A DNA stretch of 22,076 nucleotides, taken from Hippea sp964442345 (GTDB taxonomy: Bacteria; Campylobacterota_A; Desulfurellia; Desulfurellales; Hippeaceae). Below are positions 16,359 through 22,076 of the stretch, piece after piece. The notes beneath the pieces were generated by a model that did not search any database, was not told the DNA's origin, and saw only the letters and a list, made by a program, of their open reading frames with translations. The translations under genes and the position numbers were made by a program. The DNA lies in the NCBI GenBank assembly GCA_964442345.1, contig CAYTZD010000023.1:1-22076 (forward strand), read 5' to 3'. Position 1 is the first letter of the stretch. Every line of letters begins with the position of its first letter.

Positions 16359-16381
16359 AAGGGGGCTTTGCCCCCTTTTTT
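16359..16381 (+). terminator. Rho-independent terminator of the CoA-transferase gene
   Basis: A compact stem of AAGGGGGC paired with GCCCCCTT around a TTT loop is followed by a T tract. It begins 20 bases after the stop codon. On the minus strand the trailing T run is interrupted, but it could also slow transcripts coming from tRNA-Arg. Confidence 0.93.
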
Positions 16382-16469
16382 ATCAAATAATCAGACACAT
16401 ATTCCCATTTTATTTTTATTTTGGATATATTTTTTTATTCATCTTATATTTTATTTATTGTTAAAAGAG

Positions 16470-16546
16470 TGGCGCGCCCGGCAGGATTCGAACCTGCAAC
16501 CCTCGAATCCGAAGTCCGATGCTCTATCCAGTTGAGCTACGGGCGC
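16470..16546 (-). tRNA. tRNA-Arg (anticodon UCG)
   Basis: A full cloverleaf folds on the minus strand: acceptor GCGCCCG/CGGGCGC, D stem GCTC/GAGC, anticodon stem TCGGA/TTCGA with one G-U pair, seven-base loop CTTCGGA, five-base variable loop, and T stem GCAGG/CCTGC with loop TTCGAAT. The anticodon is TCG, reading CGA and possibly CGG. Discriminator G is followed by an encoded CCA, included in the coordinates. It lies 44 bases after nadE and has its own promoter. Confidence 0.96.
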
Positions 16547-16557
16547 CTAAGAATTGC

Positions 16558-16585
16558 ATTCTACAGATAAAAAAGAATCAGTCAA
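16558..16585 (-). promoter_or_regulatory. Promoter of tRNA-Arg
   Basis: On the minus strand TTGACT (16585-16580) and TAGAAT (16563-16558) are separated by 16 bases, with a predicted start point about five bases before the tRNA. It fits exactly in the gap between the nadE stop and the tRNA, so the tRNA need not depend on the nad operon. Confidence 0.65.
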
Positions 16586-16590
16586 AGATT

Positions 16591-17421
16591 TCAAAGTCCC
16601 CAATCCCTTGGATATCTAAAATCTATATTTACAGTTCTTTTACTTATCTTGGCTATTATAGGCGGCAAGCGTTTAAACTGATTCCTTCTAACCCTTTCTG
16701 CTATGCCTTTAACAAGCTGATGGGAAAATCCAAGATTGACAACCTCTTCAATCGTATAATGCAAATCATACAGATGATACAGAATTACATCTGCATCATC
16801 ATAAGAAAAACCCAGTTCATCTTCATCACTTTGACCGACCCACAAATCTGCCGATGGCTTTTTCTCTATTATGCTTCTTGGCACATTAAAGTATCTTGCA
16901 AGCTGATAGATCTGGTTTTTATACAAATCACCTATGGGATTTAGACTTGATGCCATATCACCATACCATGTGCCATATCCAAGCAGAAGTTCTGTTTTGT
17001 TGCTTGTCCCAACCACAAGGCCACCATATAACGATGAGTGGTCAAATAATGTTATCATCCTAAGCCTTGCAAGGACATTGCCCTTTCTTAGGCTGTCTAT
17101 CTCGTCAAATTTATCAAAATACGCATCTGCTGGGTCTGTTATCTCAAAAATCTTATGATTTATGCCTGTATCTTCAACAACCTTCAAAGCATCTTCAACG
17201 CTCTCCTTTGAAGATAACTTGTAAGGCATTAGTATTCCATAGACATTCTCTTTTCCTAATGCCTCCTTAGCGATATACGCAACAACAGTTGAATCTATGC
17301 CGCCGGATAAACCTATAACGGCTCTTTTTAATCCCGTCTTTAGCACTTCCTGTCTTACAAACTCTATCAAATAGGTTGATACAATATCACAATCAATTCT
17401 TAATTTATCAAGCAAACTCAT
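16591..17421 (-). CDS. nadE: NAD+ synthetase, ATP-pyrophosphatase domain
   Basis: NadE converts nicotinate adenine dinucleotide to NAD+ with ATP and ammonia. The 276-residue length is that of the stand-alone (ammonia-type) synthetase. The PP-loop SGGIDST (39-45) binds ATP pyrophosphate. The conserved GTSNKTELLLGYGTWYGD segment, PIGDLYKNQIYQLA, and PSADLWVGQSDEDELG follow in standard order. The start overlaps the upstream nitrilase-fold gene by four bases (ATGA). Because that partner has the same fold as the glutaminase domain of glutamine-dependent NadE, the two probably form one functional enzyme. It is the last protein gene of the nad operon. Confidence 0.96.
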   Translation of the reverse strand: MSLLDKLRIDCDIVSTYLIEFVRQEVLKTGLKRAVIGLSGGIDSTVVAYIAKEALGKENVYGILMPYKLSSKESVEDALKVVEDTGINHKIFEITDPADAYFDKFDEIDSLRKGNVLARLRMITLFDHSSLYGGLVVGTSNKTELLLGYGTWYGDMASSLNPIGDLYKNQIYQLARYFNVPRSIIEKKPSADLWVGQSDEDELGFSYDDADVILYHLYDLHYTIEEVVNLGFSHQLVKGIAERVRRNQFKRLPPIIAKISKRTVNIDFRYPRDWGL

Positions 17422-18197
17422 TTTAACGCCTCGTTCTTCTTTATTGGCATATTTATTTTTGCTCTTTCTGTTTCTCTTAAATCTAAATCCACAATAAGCA
17501 TCTCTTCTTTAAAAATCGAAGCTTCTCCAACAATATTACCAAAAGGATTAACGATAAAAGATTTACCGAAAAAACCAACACCATCTTCAAAACCTACCCT
17601 ATTTGCAAAAATAACAAAATATCCATTAAGCTGAGCAGAAGCCTTTAAAATATTCTCCCACATTTCCCATTTTTTATTATCAGAATCAGACCAAAATGGG
17701 CTCGCCGAAAGCACAATCATAAAATCAGTCTCATTTTTAAAGGCTTCATAATGAGAAGATATATGAAAAGCATCTTCGCAGATAAGCATTGTCGTATTGC
17801 CGAACTTTGTTTTGAATGTCTCTGTAGAATCACCCGCTGTAAAATATTTCTCCTCTTCATGTATCTGCAGATGGCTCTTTTTATGAATAGCCAATATATT
17901 GCCTTCTGCTAAATAAACAGCGCTATTGTAAAAATAGCCATTCTCTTTCTGGGCAAAACCAAACGATATATCTATAAAACCACTCTTATCCTTCAAAGGA
18001 TCAAATAGATCATCTTTAACATCAACCGACACAGAATAGACCAAATCCTTCAGTCCATAACCCGTCAAAGCAAGCTCTGGAAAAACAATCAAATCACACT
18101 TCTCTTCTATAGCCTTATCCGTATAATGCTCAATCTTTGAAAGATTCTTTTTAATATCACCCAATATTGTATCAATCTGAGCTATAGCTACTCTCAT
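17418..18197 (-). CDS. Nitrilase-fold amidase, probable glutaminase subunit for NAD+ synthetase
   Basis: The 259-residue protein has the nitrilase triad: E41 (VFPELALTGYG), K107 (HKKSHLQ) and C140 (MLICEDAFH). The FPELALTGYGLKDL wording and ICEDAFH are typical of the N-terminal glutamine amidohydrolase domain of glutamine-dependent NAD synthetases, which supplies ammonia to the synthetase domain. Here it is a separate gene that precedes and overlaps nadE by four bases; together the two proteins (259 + 276 residues) have about the length of the fused enzyme. A GGAG ribosome site sits at the end of nadC. An unrelated amidase role is possible, but gene order strongly suggests the NAD synthetase role. 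Confidence 0.85.
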   Translation of the reverse strand: MRVAIAQIDTILGDIKKNLSKIEHYTDKAIEEKCDLIVFPELALTGYGLKDLVYSVSVDVKDDLFDPLKDKSGFIDISFGFAQKENGYFYNSAVYLAEGNILAIHKKSHLQIHEEEKYFTAGDSTETFKTKFGNTTMLICEDAFHISSHYEAFKNETDFMIVLSASPFWSDSDNKKWEMWENILKASAQLNGYFVIFANRVGFEDGVGFFGKSFIVNPFGNIVGEASIFKEEMLIVDLDLRETERAKINMPIKKNEALK

Positions 18198-18200
18198 CGC

Positions 18201-19028
18201 TTACTCCAACTTCATATTTATATCAACCCAACAGGCATGATGAATCAGCGATCCACTTGAAATAAAATCAACGCCTGTCTTTGCAATATCAACAATGTTA
18301 TCTTCATTGATGTTTCCGCTTGCCTCCAAAAGCACCTTGCCACCATACAAACCTACAGCTTCCTTTATCTCGTCTAAACTCATATTGTCCAACATTATTA
18401 TATCAGCACCAGACTCAAAGGCATCTTTAACCATCTCTAAATTGGCGCATTCAACTTCAATCTTGGCAGTAAAAGAGACATGCTTTCTTACTCTATCTAT
18501 TGCACTTTTTATTCCACCTGCCGCCTTTATATGATTATCCTTTATCAAAACAGCATCAAACAGACCCATCCTATGGTTTGTGCCGCCACCAACTCTAACA
18601 GCATACTTCTCAAAATACCTCATGCCCGGCGTTGTCTTTCTTGTGTCAACAACTTCCGCTTTAAAAGGCTTAATAAGTTCAACAAACTTTCTTGTCCTTG
18701 TTGCTATACCGCTCAAGCGCTGCAATAGATTTAGGCAAACCCTTTCAACATAAAGAATGGCTTTGTCGGTTGAGACAATCTCAGCTATAACATCCCCTTT
18801 TTTAACTTTTTTGCCATCTTCAACCAATAAATTTATATCAAAATCATATCCTGTAAGCTTAAATATATCCGAAAGAAAAACAGAACCTGCAAGAACAAAA
18901 TCTTCCTTTGCCCTGATAACTGCCTTTTGTCTTTTTCCTTCAAATATGCTTTCGGTTGTTATATCTTCAAAAAACGCATCTTCAAGCAGATACAACTCAA
19001 ACAGCTTCTTTAAAAATACCGGATTCAT
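18201..19028 (-). CDS. nadC: Quinolinate phosphoribosyltransferase (nicotinate-nucleotide pyrophosphorylase)
   Basis: NadC joins quinolinate to phosphoribosyl pyrophosphate and decarboxylates it to nicotinate mononucleotide in the cytoplasm. The 275-residue length is normal. Signature segments are VDTRKTTPGMRYFEKYAVR, GGGTNHRMGLFDAVLIKDNH, KIEVECANLEM, IIMLDNMS and LEASGNI near the C-terminus, in the expected order. The lone ATG overlaps the nadA stop by one base (TGATG), so translation is likely coupled. It is followed three bases later by the amidase gene. Confidence 0.97.
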   Translation of the reverse strand: MNPVFLKKLFELYLLEDAFFEDITTESIFEGKRQKAVIRAKEDFVLAGSVFLSDIFKLTGYDFDINLLVEDGKKVKKGDVIAEIVSTDKAILYVERVCLNLLQRLSGIATRTRKFVELIKPFKAEVVDTRKTTPGMRYFEKYAVRVGGGTNHRMGLFDAVLIKDNHIKAAGGIKSAIDRVRKHVSFTAKIEVECANLEMVKDAFESGADIIMLDNMSLDEIKEAVGLYGGKVLLEASGNINEDNIVDIAKTGVDFISSGSLIHHACWVDINMKLE

Positions 19029-19945
19029 CAGTTTCTCTTTATTTCCATCATTTTTTGAATAGGTTTTTTTGCTTTCTGAATAGTATCATCATCAAGCACA
19101 ATCTCATACCTTTCAAACTTCAAAGACTCATACAGCTTCTCAAGTGTAATTTTCTTCATATTAGTACATACAGATTTCCCGCTTATTATATAAAATTTTT
19201 TATTTGGATTTCTCTTTTTAAGTTCAAACAATATACCTTCTTCTGTGCCTATTATAAACTCATCTGCGTCGGTATTTTCAACATACGAGATAATGCCAGA
19301 AGTTGAACCTACAAAATCGGCTGCATCCCTTACGGCTTTTGGAGATTCTGGATGAACGGCTACCTTAGCAGAAGGATGCTCTTTTTTGGCTTTTAATAAA
19401 GCATCTAAATTAAACTCCTCATGCGTTGGACAGAAACCATCCCACAAGTAAATTTCTTTTTCTCCTACCTGCTCTTTAACATATCCGCCCAAATTTCTAT
19501 CAGGCACAAATAAGACCCTATCTTCCTTTATCTGCTTAACAACATTAACCGCATTTGCAGAAGTGCAACAGTAATCAGATACCGTTTTAACATCAACATT
19601 GGTGTTTACATAAGAGACAACAGCTACATCGCCAAGCTCTTCTTTTCTTTTTAAAACGGCATCCTTTGTGGCCATATCAGCCAACGGACAGCCCGCATCT
19701 TCAACAGGCAAAAGCACCTTTTTATCTGGTGATACAACTTTTGCCGTCTCTGCCATAAATTTAACGCCACAGAATACAATAATATCACAATCTATTTTGG
19801 AAGCTTCTATGGCTAAAGCTAAAGAATCCCCTCTTATATCTGCTATCTGTTGAATATCGTCTATCTGATAATAGTGAGCCAAGATTACCGCATTCTTATC
19901 TTTCTTTAATCTTAAAATCTCTTCCTTTAGAGCATCCTTCTCCAT
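19028..19945 (-). CDS. nadA: Quinolinate synthase A
   Basis: NadA condenses iminoaspartate with dihydroxyacetone phosphate to quinolinate, using a [4Fe-4S] cluster. The 305-residue length matches thermophilic bacterial forms. The three cluster cysteines are C86 (DAGCPLADM), C172 (DGFCPTHEE) and C260 (GKSVCTNMKKI), at the spacing known for the family. HYYQIDDIQQIAD near 24-36 and AVHPESP near 196-202 are typical. It opens the nad operon, with a GGGGGAG ribosome site. No L-aspartate oxidase (nadB) or aspartate dehydrogenase gene lies in the window, so the source of iminoaspartate is elsewhere. Confidence 0.97.
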   Translation of the reverse strand: MEKDALKEEILRLKKDKNAVILAHYYQIDDIQQIADIRGDSLALAIEASKIDCDIIVFCGVKFMAETAKVVSPDKKVLLPVEDAGCPLADMATKDAVLKRKEELGDVAVVSYVNTNVDVKTVSDYCCTSANAVNVVKQIKEDRVLFVPDRNLGGYVKEQVGEKEIYLWDGFCPTHEEFNLDALLKAKKEHPSAKVAVHPESPKAVRDAADFVGSTSGIISYVENTDADEFIIGTEEGILFELKKRNPNKKFYIISGKSVCTNMKKITLEKLYESLKFERYEIVLDDDTIQKAKKPIQKMMEIKRN

Positions 19946-19975
19946 TCTTCTCCCCCACCTTTTTATGTTAGAAAA

Positions 19976-20004
19976 GGATATTAAAACAGACTAATAAAAT
20001 CAAG
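19976..20004 (-). promoter_or_regulatory. Candidate promoter of the nad operon
   Basis: On the minus strand TTGATT (20004-19999) and TATCCT (19981-19976) are 17 bases apart, with a predicted start point near 19969. Each hexamer matches consensus at four of six positions, so this could be chance in AT-rich DNA. Read-through from the tRNA-Leu promoter is the alternative. Confidence 0.35.
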
Positions 20005-20042
20005 CACTAAAATATAATTTATAAGGGAAGGATTAAAAAAGA

Positions 20043-20129
20043 TGGTGCCGGGGGCGGGACTCGAACCCGCACGGGGTTTCCCCCACTGGATTTTGAGTCC
20101 AGCGCGTCTACCAGTTTCACCACCCCGGC
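20043..20129 (-). tRNA. tRNA-Leu (anticodon CAA)
   Basis: A class II tRNA folds on the minus strand: acceptor GCCGGGG/CCCCGGC, anticodon stem CTGGA/TCCAG with loop CTCAAAA, and a long variable arm with a GGGG/CCCC stem. The T arm is GCGGG/CCCGC around TTCGAGT, with discriminator A and an encoded CCA. The anticodon CAA reads UUG. A T run follows the 3' end and may help end transcription. Confidence 0.97.
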
Positions 20130-20141
20130 TAAACATTTGCG

Positions 20142-20169
20142 ATTATATCTATTCAAAACCAACTGTCAA
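20142..20169 (-). promoter_or_regulatory. Promoter of tRNA-Leu
   Basis: Both hexamers are perfect consensus on the minus strand: TTGACA (20169-20164) and TATAAT (20147-20142) with a 16-base spacer. The predicted start point is near 20135, six bases before the tRNA. Confidence 0.85.
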
Positions 20170-20178
20170 CATTTTTAC

Positions 20179-20208
20179 TTGATAGAATGGTAAAACTTTT
20201 GCTATAGA
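20179..20208 (+). promoter_or_regulatory. Candidate promoter of the FapA/DUF342 gene
   Basis: TTGATA (20179-20184) and TATAGA (20203-20208) are 18 bases apart on the plus strand, with a predicted start point near 20215, just ahead of the ribosome site. It is divergent from the tRNA-Leu promoter. Spacing and hexamers are acceptable but not strong. Confidence 0.4.
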
Positions 20209-20236
20209 TAGAAGTACAAACAAAAAGGAGTTGGTT

Positions 20237-22018
20237 ATGGGAAGCGAAGAGTTAGAATTCATAGAAAGAGAAACCGACAATATAAAAGAGACGCTCGAAG
20301 AAGCCGCTACCATTTTAGGCGTCCCAAAAAAGCTTTTAGACTTTGAGATATTAGAAGAAAAAGAGAAAAAGGACAACATAGGCAACATAAAAAAGATATA
20401 TAAACTCAAAATATTTATAAACGATAGCAAGAATAAACTTCTCAAACTTCTAAGTATTGAAACAGACAAAAACGAACATCCACAAAAAGCATACATAGCT
20501 GTGGATACCACACTACTCAAAAAGCCGTTAGATATAAGCGAAGAAGAGATTATAGAAACAGTTAAAAAAGTCCTTGCTTTAAATGGAATAGCATACGGAA
20601 TAAAATATAAATTACTGCCAAAAATAGCAAAAGAGATAAAAAAACGCCTATCTCCAGAATTTAAGCCGTTTAGAATCCTTATAGCAGAAGGTAAAAAACC
20701 AATAAGAGGGGAAAACAGTAAACTAATCTTTCACTTCGACAGATACAAAGCCGCGGGAACCATTAAAGAAAACGGAAAAATAGACTATAAAAATAAAAAC
20801 TTTCTCGTCCCTGTAAACAAAGGGCAGCTGTTAATAGAATTTTACAAGCCAACTCAAGGTGAAGAAGGATACGATGTTTTTGGTAATATTATTGTCCAAG
20901 ATGTAGGTATAATGATAGATGACCTTGATGAGATAAAATTCAATGAATCAGCTATAAAAAAGATAGAAGAAGGAAGGGTTATAAAATTAATAGCAGACAA
21001 AGATGGAGTAATAATATTTAGAAACGGCATATACGACATAGACACAACCATTGCTATAGATAAGGTTGACATAAAAACAACGGGGAACCTCTCCGCAGAT
21101 GGAGATGTTGAATTAGAAATTGGGCGTGGCGCAAGTGATGGCGTTGAAGATACCATAGCAGCAGGAATGGAAGTAAAAGGCAAAAAAGTTGTTGTAAACG
21201 GTGATGTAGGACCAAAGGCAAAAATCATTGCAGATGAAGTAGAAATAAAAGGCAGCGTTCATCACGAAGCCTTTATAAAAGCAAAAAAGGCTAAAATAGC
21301 TATATGTCGTGGAACTGTTGAAGCCGACGAGATAGAAGTTGACCTATCAGAACACGCCCACTTAACCGCAAAAAATAATGTGGTAATAAACAAAGCTATT
21401 GCAACAGAGATTTTATCACCGAAGGTAGAAATAAAAGATACATTAATGTCTTCATGTATAACAACATCGAAGGATAGTATTATAATCAACAATGTAGAAG
21501 GTGGAGATAACACAATAGCTATAAAACCGTTAGAGTTACCATGGATCAGAGAACAGTACAAGGAACTTTTGGTAAAAGAGAAATACGCAAAAACAATCAT
21601 AAAATCCGAAGAAAAGAAGTATATTATGTTGCGTGGAAAACTGGAAAATGAAAGACCAAAATACGAAGCTATTTTAAAAACAATTCAAAAACTTAAAGAA
21701 GCAAAAAAGGATATACCAAATTCATTACTTGTTGCGGTAAAAAGATTTAAGGAATTGGAAAACGAATTCAAAAAACAGGAAGAATCATTCAAGAGCGCCC
21801 AAGAAGAACTCTTATCTATCCAGAAAGAGATGGAAAAACTAAGAAACAGCTACAAAGAAGGACATATCATTATCAATAAAAAAATACCAGCCAACAATAT
21901 AATAATATTCGATGATAATCTAAAAAGGGTTTTAGACAAAGATTATAGTGGCGTAAAAATATATGTAAGGGAAATTCAAGGTAAAGAGACAATAGTTATA
22001 GAAGACCATTCAGAATAA
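20237..22018 (+). CDS. FapA/DUF342 family protein with Jag_N-like N-terminus
   Basis: The 593-residue protein matches the FapA (DUF342) family, whose function is poorly defined; some members affect flagella, motility or surface polymers. The first 40 residues, with TLEEAATILGVPKKLLDFEILEE, resemble the small Jag_N domain. The middle (about 270-410) is rich in short Val/Ile/Gly strands such as VKGKKVVVNGDVGPKAKIIA and repeated VEIK/VEVD-type turns, as expected for a right-handed beta-helix. Residues about 435-545 are a Glu/Lys-rich coiled coil, followed by a short beta tail. No signal peptide or membrane segment is seen, so it is probably cytoplasmic. The ATG at 20237 is chosen over an in-frame TTG at 20231 because AAAAAGGAG ends six bases before it. 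No terminator is visible before the window ends. Confidence 0.82.
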   Translation: MGSEELEFIERETDNIKETLEEAATILGVPKKLLDFEILEEKEKKDNIGNIKKIYKLKIFINDSKNKLLKLLSIETDKNEHPQKAYIAVDTTLLKKPLDISEEEIIETVKKVLALNGIAYGIKYKLLPKIAKEIKKRLSPEFKPFRILIAEGKKPIRGENSKLIFHFDRYKAAGTIKENGKIDYKNKNFLVPVNKGQLLIEFYKPTQGEEGYDVFGNIIVQDVGIMIDDLDEIKFNESAIKKIEEGRVIKLIADKDGVIIFRNGIYDIDTTIAIDKVDIKTTGNLSADGDVELEIGRGASDGVEDTIAAGMEVKGKKVVVNGDVGPKAKIIADEVEIKGSVHHEAFIKAKKAKIAICRGTVEADEIEVDLSEHAHLTAKNNVVINKAIATEILSPKVEIKDTLMSSCITTSKDSIIINNVEGGDNTIAIKPLELPWIREQYKELLVKEKYAKTIIKSEEKKYIMLRGKLENERPKYEAILKTIQKLKEAKKDIPNSLLVAVKRFKELENEFKKQEESFKSAQEELLSIQKEMEKLRNSYKEGHIIINKKIPANNIIIFDDNLKRVLDKDYSGVKIYVREIQGKETIVIEDHSE

Positions 22019-22076
22019 TAAATATACCTACAAACAAAGGAAATTCTAAAATAAAATTCTAAAACAATCTATATTT

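Noticed and set aside
20231..20236. In-frame TTG as start of the FapA/DUF342 gene
   Set aside because: It directly abuts the AAAAAGGAG ribosome site with no spacing, while the ATG six bases after that site is ideally placed.
1..22076. CRISPR arrays, insertion sequences, prophage or attachment sites, including at the two tRNA genes
   Set aside because: No regularly spaced repeats, transposase or integrase frames, or tRNA 3'-end duplications were found on reading both strands.

Overview
The window is AT-rich bacterial DNA from what looks like an anaerobic, sulfur-respiring bacterium. The gene content (a Psr/Phs-type molybdenum reductase, a periplasmic rhodanese, 22 predicted c-type haems, a possible acetate CoA-transferase and many AAA/AGA/ATA codons) resembles Desulfurella/Hippea-type organisms. 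That assignment is inferred from gene content and style, not from a database match. No phage, transposon, CRISPR array or long repeat was found, and the window is almost fully coding.

Layout. (1) Positions 8-3616, plus strand: a tight nitroreductase - recG - C-N hydrolase operon. (2) Positions 3649-13155, minus strand: a nine-gene respiratory operon. Read in its own direction it is TorD-type chaperone, NrfD/PsrC-type membrane subunit, Tat-exported molybdopterin catalytic subunit, four-cluster ferredoxin subunit, small anchored TPR-like protein, Rieske protein, cytochrome b, 12-haem cytochrome c and 10-haem cytochrome c. (3) Positions 13224-14440, minus strand: a secreted rhodanese and a Crp/Fnr-family regulator. 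Between them lies a perfect TGTGA-N6-TCACA operator, placed at -41.5 from the predicted rhodanese start point. (4) Positions 14675-16339, plus strand: a CoA-transferase with a near-consensus promoter and a strong terminator. (5) Positions 16470-19945, minus strand: nadA-nadC-amidase-nadE for NAD synthesis, followed by tRNA-Arg(UCG) with its own promoter. (6) Positions 20043-20129, minus strand: tRNA-Leu(CAA) with consensus promoter hexamers. (7) Positions 20237-22018, plus strand: a FapA/DUF342 protein.

How the genes may work together. The rhodanese could hold or deliver polysulfide sulfur outside the membrane, as Sud does for Psr in Wolinella. The molybdoenzyme with its ferredoxin and NrfD subunits would exchange electrons with the quinone pool. 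The Rieske/cytochrome b pair could connect that pool to the two multihaem cytochromes. Having a complete Psr-like module and a bc-type module with 22 haems in one operon is the most unusual feature of the window. Direction of electron flow and substrate cannot be read from the sequence. The CoA-transferase could feed acetate into the TCA cycle as electron source. The NAD operon appears to encode a glutamine-dependent NAD synthetase as two separate overlapping genes.
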